Positions 40,501 through 48,167 of a stretch of DNA of 64,000 nucleotides are shown here, piece by piece (within the stretch, counting starts at the first letter, position 1; each line of letters begins with the position of its first letter). The notes beneath the pieces were generated by a model that was given only the letters and a program-made list of their open reading frames with translations, had not been told where the DNA came from and made no database searches. This stretch comes from Hydrogenophaga sp. SL48 (GTDB lineage: Bacteria > Pseudomonadota > Gammaproteobacteria > Burkholderiales > Burkholderiaceae_C): contig NZ_CP063400.1 in the NCBI RefSeq assembly GCF_021729865.1, forward strand, positions 1,426,001-1,490,000, given 5' to 3'. Position numbers and translations under genes: made by a program.

Positions 40501-40883
40501 GGCAGGCGGTGGCGCGGGAGTTCGCGCTGTCACCCGAACAGTCCGCGCAGGCGCACACCATGGCGCGCGCCATCGTCTCAGGCGAGGCCGCCTGGGCCTG
40601 GGACGCCGATCAGCTCACGCATTGGGGCAATGAGGTCGAGCTGTGGTTCGAGGGTCAGCTGCTGCGCCTGGACCGCCTGGTACGGCGACGTGACAGCGGC
40701 GAATGGTGGGTGCTGGACCACAAGAGCGCCGAGCGCCCCGAACAACAAGCCCAGCTGCTGGCTCACATGGTCCGCTACCGCCGTGCCGTGCAGACGGCGC
40801 AGCCTGGCGCCGTGGTGCGCCTCGCTTTCATCAACGCCAACGGCCAGCTCATCGAGCTGCCCGCAGAGACCGAGACCCGATAA
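37497..40883 (+). CDS. addA: AddA-like UvrD/RecB helicase-nuclease
   Basis: An 1128-residue ATP-driven helicase-nuclease that would pair with the AddB-like protein to resect DNA ends. Helicase motifs are VEACAGAGKTWML (motif I, about 28-40), ITFTKKAAGEMRERL (Ia), LLIDEFQDTNPLQW (II), VGDPKQSIYRFRRAEP (III) and TIHGAKGLEAHTVLLLD (V). The C-terminal nuclease has LDRLVRR and WWVLDHKSAERPEQQAQL (about 1070-1100). The ATG overlaps the addB stop. The following flavoprotein gene begins at the next base. Confidence 0.85.
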   Translation: MSEQAAYRINGEPVSREAFYAVACDPARSVAVEACAGAGKTWMLVSRILRALLDGTAPQDILAITFTKKAAGEMRERLLDWLLAFSRLPQDQLVQELVLRGMDPAQAAVRAGDLQALHARLTALGRPVQIRTFHSWFAALLRNAPLSVLHDLELPAPYELLEDDKPAVQRVWPRFYATVAADAGLRQDYLHSVALHGRHQTGEALKNALDKRVEFALADASSVVESSVEPFAVLYPSLARFDAPEDALLGSMVRERWLAWAKVLGGEGNKTPQKAANAVVDAFAVPDEPGQMAARFNQLRKAFFVADEDRLTNHLSKFPAAQEAETELKALCGARRQHQAWQHHQRLTRLTRCLSAEYASLKRERGWVDMNDIEGAALRLLGDAELSGWMQQRLDARVRHLLIDEFQDTNPLQWQALYGWLSAYAGAGPGEAPRVFLVGDPKQSIYRFRRAEPQVFKAAQAFVVEGLDGALLTCDHTRRCATGVVDALNAVMQAAEQDAGYAGYRTHTTESDALGAVLALPQVPRAAGGNDDHGAEGEAVWRDSLSEPRVTPEETLSAIEARQAADWIAHELASGALRPRDIMVLSRKRERLGWLFEALRERGIACEQPEKLDLADAPAVQDVVALLDALVSPAHDLSLARALRSPLLGLGDASLAQIARLRKRWTPPAEVNGPGEKVQAPCWWDVLQRWSSLESDEQDALAASLSGGEAQDLHPIGPAAIRLARWRGWVDSLPPHDALTAIYRDGDVLARFAQAVPPHQREAVLAQLQSLLAHTLAQDGGRFLSPYRLVRAFKAGDIRAPQAAQDNAVRLLTIHGAKGLEAHTVLLLDTDAAPPKAESMGVLVDWPGEAPQPRRFVFLASEKSPPACAEGVLAIEQQARALEELNALYVALTRAEHRLVISSTEPHRAAVAPSWFRRIQAHALAVAAAPESVHAEAAEPEPFELLALPIFVPAAASEDASGQETTENAALDALARTGLALHRLLQWRPTPLGGFEWTDLHRQAVAREFALSPEQSAQAHTMARAIVSGEAAWAWDADQLTHWGNEVELWFEGQLLRLDRLVRRRDSGEWWVLDHKSAERPEQQAQLLAHMVRYRRAVQTAQPGAVVRLAFINANGQLIELPAETETR

Positions 40884-42161
40884 GTGACCGACGCTTTGAA
40901 TCCGATGCTTTCTCCTTTGGACGTCGCCATCGTCGGCGGCGGCCCCGCCGGCCTGATGGCGGCCGAGGTGCTGTCTCGTGAGGGCGTGCGCGTCGACCTG
41001 TTCGACGCCATGCCCTCTGTCGGGCGCAAGTTCCTGCTGGCCGGCAAAGGCGGCCTGAACCTGACCCACGCCGAGCCGCTGGACGCGTTCATCTCCCGCT
41101 ATGGCGAGCGGGCCAGCACCTTGCAGGTGATGCTGCAGGCCTTCGGTCCGCAGCAGGTGCGCGACTGGGCCGCCGGTCTGGGCATCACCACCTTTGTCGG
41201 CAGCTCGCAGCGCGTGTTTCCCACCGACATGAAGGCAGCGCCCCTGTTGCGCGCCTGGCTGCAACGCCTGCGCCACCCCGCGCCCGGTGGCGAATCCGTG
41301 CGGTTTCACATGCGCCACCGCTGGCTCGGGTGGGCTGGAGATGGGACATCGCTGCGCTTTCAGACGCCCGAGGGCGAACGGCAGGTGAGCGCGCGCACCA
41401 CCGTGCTGGCCCTGGGTGGCGCGAGCTGGGCCCGGCTGGGGTCGGACGGCGCCTGGTGGCCGTGGCTGCAGGCCGCCGAGGTGGACCTGGCGCCGCTGCA
41501 ACCGTCCAACGGGGGCTTTGAGGTGCAGGGCGGTTGGACGCCCTTGTTCCGCGAACGCTTCGCGGGGCAGCCCTTCAAATCGGTCGCGATCCGGTTTGCC
41601 GACGACCAGGGTCACAGCTTTCAGAAAAAGGGAGAGTTCGTCGCCACCGCCACCGGCGTGGAAGGCAGCCTGGTCTACGCTGTCTCCAGCGGGCTGCGCG
41701 ATCAGATCAACCGGACCGGCAGCGCCACCTTCCACCTCAACCTGCTGCCCGACCGCAGCCCGGAAGACGTGCTCAAACAGGTGGCGCACCCCCGAGGGTC
41801 GCGCAGCCTCTCCAGCCACCTCAAGAGCCGGCTCGGGCTGGACGGCATCAAGATGGCCATCCTGCACGAGCGGTGCCCCAAGGCCACGATGAACGACCCG
41901 GTCGCGCTCGCGGTCGCGATCCAGGCCCTGCCCATCACGCTCGCCGCCACCCGGCCGATCGACGAAGCCATCAGCACGGCCGGTGGTGTGCGCTTCGAAG
42001 CGCTGGACGAAGCGCTGATGGTGCAGCGCCGTCCCGGCCTCTTTTGCGCGGGTGAGATGCTGGACTGGGAAGCGCCCACCGGCGGCTACCTGCTCACGGC
42101 TTGCCTGGCCAGCGGTGTGGTGGCGGGGCAGGGCGTGGCGCGCTGGCTCAAGGCCCATTGA
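40884..42161 (+). CDS. HI0933/BaiN-like flavoprotein (TIGR03862-type)
   Basis: A 425-residue FAD-dependent oxidoreductase-like protein. The dinucleotide-binding motif VAIVGGGPAGLMAAEVL begins about residue 14. GRKFLLAGKGGLNLTHAEP and the C-terminal GLFCAGEMLDWEAPTGGYLLTACLASG are hallmarks of this family. The substrate is unknown. The GTG start directly follows the addA stop codon; an ATG at 40905 is the alternative. Codon-to-codon contact suggests co-transcription with addBA. Confidence 0.85.
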   Translation: MTDALNPMLSPLDVAIVGGGPAGLMAAEVLSREGVRVDLFDAMPSVGRKFLLAGKGGLNLTHAEPLDAFISRYGERASTLQVMLQAFGPQQVRDWAAGLGITTFVGSSQRVFPTDMKAAPLLRAWLQRLRHPAPGGESVRFHMRHRWLGWAGDGTSLRFQTPEGERQVSARTTVLALGGASWARLGSDGAWWPWLQAAEVDLAPLQPSNGGFEVQGGWTPLFRERFAGQPFKSVAIRFADDQGHSFQKKGEFVATATGVEGSLVYAVSSGLRDQINRTGSATFHLNLLPDRSPEDVLKQVAHPRGSRSLSSHLKSRLGLDGIKMAILHERCPKATMNDPVALAVAIQALPITLAATRPIDEAISTAGGVRFEALDEALMVQRRPGLFCAGEMLDWEAPTGGYLLTACLASGVVAGQGVARWLKAH

Positions 42162-42239
42162 TGGGGTGTCATCACGCCGTCAAGACCCGGGTCTAGAGTT
42201 CCACGGGTTCTTTTTGCCCTGTCCTGGAGATGTTTGCCC

Positions 42240-43232
42240 ATGTTCGTGTCCGTTTTGCACCGCCGCCGCTTTTGCCATCAGCTCGCCGCAGGCCTCGTCG
42301 CCTTGAGCGCGGGTGCTGCCCAGGCCAATGGCTTTCCTGATCGGCCCATCAAGATCGTCGTGCCGTTCGCGCCCGGGGCCGGCACCGACGCCATGGGCCG
42401 CCTGATCGCGGCGAAGCTGGCCGAGTTGCTGAAGATCAGCGTCGTCGTGGACAACCGCGCGGGGGCTTCCGGTGCCTTGGGCGCCCAGGAGGTCGCCAAG
42501 GCCGCGCCCGACGGCCACACCTTGCTGCTCGCCGCAGCGCCCTTCACCACGGTGCCCGCCGCGCTGCCAGGTGCGGGCTACGACCCCATCGCCGGCTTCA
42601 CCCCGGTGGGCATGTTTGCCCACGGCCCGCTCGTCTGGGCCGCGAGCAAAGACCTGCCCGCGAACACCCTGTCCGAGGTGGTGGCACTGGCACGCAGCCA
42701 GCCCGGCCGCCTGAACTACGGCTCGGCCGGGGTCGGCGGCATCAACCACCTGGTGCTCGAATCGCTCAAGGCGCACACCGGCACGTTCATCACGCACATT
42801 CCCTACCGTGGCATTGCGCCCGCCACCGTGGACACCCTGTCCGGGCAGATCCAGCTGCTCACCGGGACCATCCCCGCGCTCGCACCCTACATCCGGGACG
42901 GCCGCCTCAAGGCCCTCGCCGTCACCAGCCAGGGCCGCAGCCCCGCGCTGCCGCAGGTGCCCGGCATGCAAGAGTCGGGGTTTGCCGATGTCAACGTGCT
43001 GAACTACTTTGCGCTGGTCGCACCGAAAGGCACACCCGACGCCGTGGTGCAGCAGATCAATGCCGCGCTGGCCCAGGTGGTGGCCATGCCCGATGTGAAA
43101 GAGCGCCTGGCCAAAGACGCGCTGGAGCCCGCCACCGGCACGCCGGCGCAGCTCGCGCTGTTCCTGCAAAAAGACGTGGACGGCTGGAAGCGGGTGGTGG
43201 AGCGCCAGAAGCTCAAGATCGACGCTTTCTGA
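42240..43232 (+). CDS. Tripartite tricarboxylate transporter (Bug/TctC) periplasmic binding protein
   Basis: A 330-residue periplasmic binding protein of the Bug family, very abundant in Burkholderiales and usually orphan. After a signal peptide (about 1-31, ending AGAAQA) come the family blocks PDRPIKIVVPFAPGAGTDAMGR, VVDNRAGASGALGA and GSAGVGGINHL. Ligands are typically carboxylates; none can be predicted. No TctA/TctB genes are nearby. The ATG at 42240 fits CTGGAGA 9 bases upstream. A strong terminator follows. Confidence 0.9.
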   Translation: MFVSVLHRRRFCHQLAAGLVALSAGAAQANGFPDRPIKIVVPFAPGAGTDAMGRLIAAKLAELLKISVVVDNRAGASGALGAQEVAKAAPDGHTLLLAAAPFTTVPAALPGAGYDPIAGFTPVGMFAHGPLVWAASKDLPANTLSEVVALARSQPGRLNYGSAGVGGINHLVLESLKAHTGTFITHIPYRGIAPATVDTLSGQIQLLTGTIPALAPYIRDGRLKALAVTSQGRSPALPQVPGMQESGFADVNVLNYFALVAPKGTPDAVVQQINAALAQVVAMPDVKERLAKDALEPATGTPAQLALFLQKDVDGWKRVVERQKLKIDAF

Positions 43233-43254
43233 TCGGGGCTGCCTGGCCCAGACA

Positions 43255-43284
43255 GCAAAAAGGCCGCTGATGCGGCCTTTTTGC
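43255..43284. terminator. Bidirectional terminator shared by the Bug-protein gene and SRP RNA
   Basis: GCAAAAAGGCCGC (43255-43267) and GCGGCCTTTTTGC (43272-43284) form a 13-base perfect stem with a TGAT loop, with U-runs on both strands. It lies 23 bases after the binding-protein stop and about 30 bases beyond the 3' end of the SRP RNA on the opposite strand, so it can serve both. Confidence 0.92.
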
Positions 43285-43313
43285 TGTAGCGCGTGCGATG
43301 CGCTGAATAAGGT

Positions 43314-43407
43314 GACGAGCCTTGACCCCGGCACTGACTCCACAGTTAGGGCTGCTTGGTTCCCCACCTGACCCGGTTGGCCGCTTCACCATGCGGGAAG
43401 GCCCGTC
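43314..43407 (-). ncRNA. ffs: Signal recognition particle RNA (small bacterial type)
   Basis: On the minus strand the conserved core GTCAGGTGGGGAACCAAGCA contains the GGAA tetraloop flanked by CAGGTGG and CCAAGCAG, equal to the 4.5S RNA core apart from a compensated stem change (TGG/CCA for TCC/GGA). The ends GACGGGCCTT and AAGGCTCGTC pair to close the hairpin, giving about 94-100 nt. It binds Ffh and directs membrane protein targeting. The exact ends are estimated. It is divergent from dnaX, a frequent arrangement in this group. Confidence 0.9.
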
Positions 43408-43414
43408 GGGGTGA

Positions 43415-43420
43415 ATTGTA
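43415..43420 (-). promoter_or_regulatory. Candidate -10 box of the SRP RNA gene
   Basis: TACAAT on the minus strand ends 7-8 bases before the predicted 5' end of the SRP RNA, the expected distance. The -35 region is weak. It lies between the divergent ffs and dnaX genes. Confidence 0.5.
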
Positions 43421-43481
43421 GGCGATGGCAGCGACCTTTGCCGGACCGGGCGCGGTGAGGGCGCCGCTTAGAATCGACACC

Positions 43482-45491
43482 ATGTCTTACGTCGTCCTGG
43501 CCCGCAAGTACCGCCCGCGCAATTTCACCGAAATGGTGGGGCAGGCGCACGTGGTCCAGGCCCTCACGAACGCGCTCACGACCCAGCGCCTGCACCACGC
43601 CTACCTGTTCACCGGCACGCGTGGCGTGGGCAAGACCACCGTCTCGCGCATCCTGGCCAAGTCGCTCAACTGCTTGGGCACGGACGGGCAGGGTGGCATC
43701 ACCGCCGAGCCATGTGGCGTGTGCCAGGCCTGCACCGATATCGACTCGGGCCGCTTCGTGGACTACACCGAGCTCGACGCGGCCTCGAACCGCGGCGTGG
43801 ACGAGGTCCAGGCGCTGCTGGAGCAGGCGGTCTACAAGCCGGTGCAGGGCCGCTTCAAGGTCTTCATGATCGACGAGGTGCACATGCTCACCGGGCACGC
43901 GTTCAACGCGATGCTCAAGACGCTGGAAGAGCCGCCCGAGTACCTGAAGTTCGTGCTGGCCACGACCGACCCGCAGAAGGTGCCGGTGACCGTGCTCTCG
44001 CGTTGCCTGCAGTTCAACCTGCGCCCGATGGCACCGGAGACCGTGCTGGAGCATCTGGGTCAGGTGCTTCAGGCTGAAAACGTGCCGGCCGAGACGCAGG
44101 CGCTGCGCCTGATCTCGCGCGCCGCGCGCGGCTCCATGCGCGACGCGCTCTCGCTGACCGACCAGGCCATTGCCTTCGGCGGCGGTCAGTTGCAGGAAGC
44201 AACCGTGCGCCAGATGCTCGGCGCCGTGGACCGCTCGTATGTGCTGCGTCTGATCGATGCACTGGCGCGGGCCGACGGCGCCACGGTGGTGGACACGGTC
44301 GACAGCCTGCGCACCAACGGCCTCAACGCCGCGTCGACACTGGAAGAAATGACCGGCCTGCTGCAGCGCATGGCCGTGCTGCAGGCGGTGCCCGAACGGC
44401 TGGCCTTGCAGGAATCGGACGACCCCGACACCCCCGAGATCGTGCGCCTGGCCCATGCGCTGCCGGCCGACGAAACCCAGTTGCTGTACAGCCTGTGCCT
44501 GCACGGCCGTGGCGAACTGGGCCTGGCGCCCGACGAGTACGCCGCGCTCACCATGGTGTTGCTGCGCCTGCTGGCGTTCAAGCCTTCCGGCACGACCCCT
44601 GTGGCCGCGGCGGAAAAAAAAACACTGAAAACGGCGGTTGAGGCGCCTGCTGCGGTTCCGCCGGCCGCGCCTGCGCCGGTGGCATCTCCACGCACGCCTG
44701 CGGAGGTTCGGCCTGCCCAGGCCATGGCGAGCCCGGTGGCCGCGCCTGTTGCGCCACCCGCGACGCCGTCACCACCGGCTCCCCTCAACGTTCGAACCGT
44801 GACCGAGGCGTCCGCCCAGCCAGTGGCCACCCGTCACGAGGTTCTAGATGACGACGATGGCCCGCCCTGGGTGGAAGACCCGGAAGAGCCACCAACGGAC
44901 GAGGGTGTGCAGACCAGCCGCCGTGTCGTGGCGATTCCGGTGCGCGAGGCGGGCCTCTCTCCACGGCTGGACCAGCTGCGCGAGCCCGGTGAAACGGTGC
45001 GCTTGCCTGAGCTGGTGACCAGTGCCGAAGGCGATGTCTGGTTTGACGCGGTGATGCAGCTCGTGCGCGCCGAGACGATCACCGCGCTGGTGCGCGAGCT
45101 GGGGCTGCAGTCGCAGCTGGTGGCGCGCGACGCCGACCAGTGGGTGCTTCGCGTGGAGCGCGAGTCGCTCAACCAGGGCAACACCCGGGAACGCCTGGGC
45201 ACGGCGTTGAAGACGCTGGGCCACGATATCCGCCTGGTGGTGGAGATCGGCCCGGTGAACGACTCTGCCGCGCTGCGCCTGGCGGCCGAAGCCGCGCGCC
45301 GTCAGCGCGAGGCCGAACAAATCATCCGGGACGACCCCTTCGTGCAGGCGATGATGCGCGACTTTGGCGGCAGAATCGTGCCCGGCACGCTCAAGGCCAC
45401 GGACATGCGCCCCCACACTCCGCCGCTGCGCGGGTCGCTGCCCCCCGAGGGGGTTGAGCCGCCTCGGGGCGGCCCGGCGGCGGCTCGCTGA
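43482..45491 (+). CDS. dnaX: DNA polymerase III subunits tau and (probably) gamma
   Basis: A 669-residue clamp-loader ATPase. It begins [15 protein letters not shown]; Walker A is GTRGVGKTT (about 45-53), the zinc-binding cysteines lie in EPCGVCQAC (about 77-85), and Walker B is [10 protein letters not shown]. After domain III the protein changes to an Ala/Pro-rich linker (about 380-460) and then the tau-specific C-terminal domains. At codons 378-381 an A9 run (44614-44622) could cause slippage; either alternative frame stops within a few codons and would give a gamma-like form of about 380-386 residues. The final 28 residues are encoded by a copy of the palindromic repeat family. TAGAAT (43469-43474) may be a -10 box giving an almost leaderless mRNA. 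Confidence 0.96.
   Translation: MSYVVLARKYRPRNFTEMVGQAHVVQALTNALTTQRLHHAYLFTGTRGVGKTTVSRILAKSLNCLGTDGQGGITAEPCGVCQACTDIDSGRFVDYTELDAASNRGVDEVQALLEQAVYKPVQGRFKVFMIDEVHMLTGHAFNAMLKTLEEPPEYLKFVLATTDPQKVPVTVLSRCLQFNLRPMAPETVLEHLGQVLQAENVPAETQALRLISRAARGSMRDALSLTDQAIAFGGGQLQEATVRQMLGAVDRSYVLRLIDALARADGATVVDTVDSLRTNGLNAASTLEEMTGLLQRMAVLQAVPERLALQESDDPDTPEIVRLAHALPADETQLLYSLCLHGRGELGLAPDEYAALTMVLLRLLAFKPSGTTPVAAAEKKTLKTAVEAPAAVPPAAPAPVASPRTPAEVRPAQAMASPVAAPVAPPATPSPPAPLNVRTVTEASAQPVATRHEVLDDDDGPPWVEDPEEPPTDEGVQTSRRVVAIPVREAGLSPRLDQLREPGETVRLPELVTSAEGDVWFDAVMQLVRAETITALVRELGLQSQLVARDADQWVLRVERESLNQGNTRERLGTALKTLGHDIRLVVEIGPVNDSAALRLAAEAARRQREAEQIIRDDPFVQAMMRDFGGRIVPGTLKATDMRPHTPPLRGSLPPEGVEPPRGGPAAAR
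44614..44622 (+). other. A9 slippery run in dnaX (possible gamma-producing frameshift or slippage site)
   Basis: Nine consecutive A, in frame as GAA AAA AAA ACA. Adding one A (or -1 shift) leads to TGA after AAC ACT GAA AAC GGC GGT; removing one A (or +1 shift) leads to TGA after CAC. It lies at the end of domain III, where gamma ends in other bacteria; Thermus dnaX is known to use A9 transcriptional slippage. Operation here is inference. Confidence 0.55.
45415..45488 (+). repeat. Palindromic repeat forming the dnaX 3' end
   Basis: The segment contains CGGGTCGCTGCCCCCCGAGGGGG followed by a CCGCC/GGCGG-type inverted arrangement, similar in style to the other gene-end repeats but without the GCCGCCTGCGGC loop. 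It lies inside the reading frame and encodes [17 protein letters not shown]. Confidence 0.55.
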
Positions 45492-45537
45492 GCCTTCTGA
45501 ATTCATTCTTTTTTCCAATCAGAACACAAGGATCACC

Positions 45538-45870
45538 ATGTTCAACAAAGGACAACTCGCCGGTCTCATGAAGCAGGCCCAGGCCATGCAGGACAACCTG
45601 AAAAAAGCCCAGGACGAGCTGGCTTTCATCGAGGTCACCGGTGAATCCGGCGCTGGCCTGGTGAAGGTGCTGATGACCTGCAAACACGACGTCAAGCGCG
45701 TCACCATCGACCCCAGCCTGCTGGCCGACGACAAGGACATGCTGGAAGACCTGGTCGCCGCGGCCTTCAATGCGGCCGTGCGCAAGGCCGAAGAAACGTC
45801 GAACGAGAAGATGGGCAAGCTCACGGCGGGCATGCCTGGTCTGCCGGGCGGCATGAAGTTTCCCTTCTGA
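45538..45870 (+). CDS. ybaB: YbaB/EbfC-family nucleoid-associated protein
   Basis: A 110-residue dimeric DNA-binding protein of the conserved dnaX-ybaB-recR cluster. It starts [28 protein letters not shown], an amphipathic helix, with the conserved [12 protein letters not shown] and a Gly/Met-rich end [13 protein letters not shown]. The ATG at 45538 follows AAGGATC. It binds DNA with little sequence preference; a role with RecR in repair is suspected from conserved synteny. Confidence 0.96.
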   Translation: MFNKGQLAGLMKQAQAMQDNLKKAQDELAFIEVTGESGAGLVKVLMTCKHDVKRVTIDPSLLADDKDMLEDLVAAAFNAAVRKAEETSNEKMGKLTAGMPGLPGGMKFPF

Positions 45871-45889
45871 TGGCCCGCCGCCCATACGC

Positions 45890-46495
45890 GTGACCGCCAC
45901 CCACTCCCTGGAACTGCTGGTGCAGGCGCTGCGGCGTCTGCCGGGGGTGGGCGTGAAATCGGCGCAGCGCATGGCATTTCACCTGCTGCAGCACGACCGG
46001 GAGGGTGCGCTGCACCTGGCGCAGGCGCTGCAACATGCCTGCGCCGAGGTGAAACACTGTGCGCTCTGCCACACCTTCACCGAAAAAGACATCTGCCCCA
46101 CCTGCCTGGACGCGCGGCGCGACCGCAGCCAGCTGTGTGTGCTGGAAACACCCGCAGATCAGGACGCCATGGAGCGCACCGGTGCCTACAAGGGCCTGTA
46201 CTTCGTGCTCATGGGCAAGCTCAGTCCGCTCGACGGTGTGGGGCCGCGCGACATTGGCCTGCAGAAGCTGTTTGACCGCATCGACGCGCAGGTGGATGGG
46301 CAGAGCGAGGTGCGCGAAGTGATCCTGGCGACCAACTTCACCGCCGAGGGCGAAACCACGGCGCATGTGATTGCGCAGTCGCTCAAGGCGCGGGGTGTGA
46401 GCGTGACCCGGCTCGCGCGGGGGGTGCCGGTGGGCAGCGAACTGGAATACGTTGATCTGGGCACCATTGCCCATGCTTTGGTGGACCGCCGCTGA
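45890..46495 (+). CDS. recR: Recombination protein RecR
   Basis: A 201-residue protein of the RecFOR gap-repair pathway, helping RecA load on single-stranded DNA. An N-terminal helix-hairpin-helix ([20 protein letters not shown]), a zinc finger ([16 protein letters not shown]) and a Toprim domain ([28 protein letters not shown]) are intact. The start is GTG, with the family N-terminus directly after it. It lies 19 bases after ybaB. Confidence 0.97.
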   Translation: MTATHSLELLVQALRRLPGVGVKSAQRMAFHLLQHDREGALHLAQALQHACAEVKHCALCHTFTEKDICPTCLDARRDRSQLCVLETPADQDAMERTGAYKGLYFVLMGKLSPLDGVGPRDIGLQKLFDRIDAQVDGQSEVREVILATNFTAEGETTAHVIAQSLKARGVSVTRLARGVPVGSELEYVDLGTIAHALVDRR

Positions 46496-46521
46496 GCGGC
46501 CACGACCCTGGAGAGCGACTC

Positions 46522-46926
46522 ATGACATTCGCCGGATTGACCCTGGCCTACTGGACGGTGCTGGTGGCCGCGCTGCTGCCCATCGCGTGTGCGGGCCTGG
46601 CGAAGTGGGGCATGTTTTCGAAGCCGCGCCGCGAGGGCGGTTACGACAACCACAACCCGCGCGCCTGGTTGGCGCAGCAAGGTGACTGGCGTGCGCGCGC
46701 CAACGCGGCACAGGCCAACAGCTTTGAATCCCTGCCCTTTTACATCGGGGCTGTGATCATTGCGCACCAGCTCGGCGCGTTCCAGACCCGGCTGGATCTG
46801 ATGGCGTTTCTCTACGTCGTGCTGCGCCTGATGTACATCCTGTTCTATCTGGCCGACATGGCCACGCTGCGCAGCCTGGTCTGGACGGTCGCACTGGCGG
46901 TGAACATCGCGATCCTGTTCATCTGA
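46522..46926 (+). CDS. MAPEG-family membrane protein
   Basis: A 134-residue protein with four hydrophobic helices (about 5-28, 68-88, 92-110, 114-133). The family-typical polar block FSKPRREGGYDNHNPRAWLAQQGDWRARANAAQANSFESLPFY lies between helices one and two. MAPEG proteins include glutathione-dependent membrane enzymes, but many bacterial members have no known substrate. It follows recR by 26 bases with CTGGAGAG before the ATG. Confidence 0.88.
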   Translation: MTFAGLTLAYWTVLVAALLPIACAGLAKWGMFSKPRREGGYDNHNPRAWLAQQGDWRARANAAQANSFESLPFYIGAVIIAHQLGAFQTRLDLMAFLYVVLRLMYILFYLADMATLRSLVWTVALAVNIAILFI

Positions 46927-47074
46927 TCGCATCGCGCGTGCCCACGCCACGCTGACATTTGCTTGCAAACTTGTTCTCGGTGAAAACCCGCTCGGGAGTC
47001 GCCCCGATGCGCTTGTGCCTGTCCTCCCCTAGTCTCGGTGCTTCAATGAAGTCAGGGACAAGAGAGGATGTGGC

Positions 47075-48136
47075 ATGTGGAGTCGCCGTGATTGCGCGCG
47101 CTGGTTGGCATCGGCTGCACTGGGTGCAGGGGTGCCTGCGGCGATGGGTCAAGTCAGACCCATTGCGCCGCCTGCGCTGCCGCGCGCGCCCATCGGGCGT
47201 GTGCAGCTGGCGGTCGAAAAGAAGTCGGCGTTTTGCTACCTGCCCTTGACCATCGCAGAGCGCCTCGGTTATTTCGCTGCGGAGGGTCTGGACGTTCAGG
47301 TGCGTGAGCTGAGCGAGCCGGGTCACGCGCTCCAGGCGCTGCTGTCGGGGTCGGTCCAGGCCCTGTCTGGTCCTTACAGCCTCGCCATCAGGCTGCAGGC
47401 GCGTGGGCAGGCCTTTCCGTCCATCGTGCTGCAAGGGCGCGCCCCGCAACTGGTGATGGGGGTCTCGCGCAAAACCATGGGTGCCTTCCGCGATGTCCGC
47501 GATCTGCGCGGCCGCAAGGTGGCGGTGACGGCCATGGGTTCGGCCAGCCAGCGCCTGACCCAGGTGCTGCTGTCCAACGCCAGGCTGGGCAGCGATGCCG
47601 TGCAGTATGTGCCGATGAACAGCCCTTCAACGGCGGTGGCGGCTTTTCGAACCGGCCAGATCGATGCCATCTGCTACACCGACCCGGTGATCACGCAACT
47701 GGAGCAGGACGGCGGGCTGCGGGTGGTGGCGGACACGCGCACAGTGCGCGGCAACGCCGAGGTGTTTGGCGGGCCGATGCCGGCGGGTTGTCTGAGTGTG
47801 TCGGCCGAGTACCTGGCCGAACATCCCACCGAGTGCCAGGCGATGGTGAATGCGATGGTGCACGCACTGAAATGGCTTCAGACGGCAGGGCCGTCGGACA
47901 TCAACAAAACCGTGCCCGAGTCGTATTTTTCGGGTGACCGGGCACTGTATCTGGCGGCGTTCAGCCGGGCGCGCGAGGCCTGGGCACCCGACGGCCTCAT
48001 GCCTGAAACCGGACCACAGAACGTGGCCCGTGTGCTGGAGCGGTTCGACGAAGGCGCTGCGTCCAAGAAAGTGGACCTGGCGCTGACCTACACCAACGCC
48101 CTGGCGCAGAAGGCCAAAACCCGGTTCCGGGCCTGA
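47075..48136 (+). CDS. ABC transporter substrate-binding protein, NitT/TauT (NMT1/THI5-like) type
   Basis: A 353-residue periplasmic binding protein. The N-terminus MWSRRDCARWLASAALGAG has a twin arginine before a hydrophobic stretch, so Tat or Sec export is possible. The fold signature is VEKKSAFCYLPLTIAERLGYFAAEGLDVQV, then LRGRKVAVTAMGSASQRL and IDAICYTDPVI. Ligands of this family include sulfonates, nitrate, aromatic acids and pyrimidine precursors; none can be chosen. No permease or ATPase gene is adjacent. GAGAGGA stands 7 bases before the ATG. Confidence 0.86.
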   Translation: MWSRRDCARWLASAALGAGVPAAMGQVRPIAPPALPRAPIGRVQLAVEKKSAFCYLPLTIAERLGYFAAEGLDVQVRELSEPGHALQALLSGSVQALSGPYSLAIRLQARGQAFPSIVLQGRAPQLVMGVSRKTMGAFRDVRDLRGRKVAVTAMGSASQRLTQVLLSNARLGSDAVQYVPMNSPSTAVAAFRTGQIDAICYTDPVITQLEQDGGLRVVADTRTVRGNAEVFGGPMPAGCLSVSAEYLAEHPTECQAMVNAMVHALKWLQTAGPSDINKTVPESYFSGDRALYLAAFSRAREAWAPDGLMPETGPQNVARVLERFDEGAASKKVDLALTYTNALAQKAKTRFRA

Positions 48137-48167
48137 GCACACCCGGCCGCCCGGACGGGGCCGTTCG

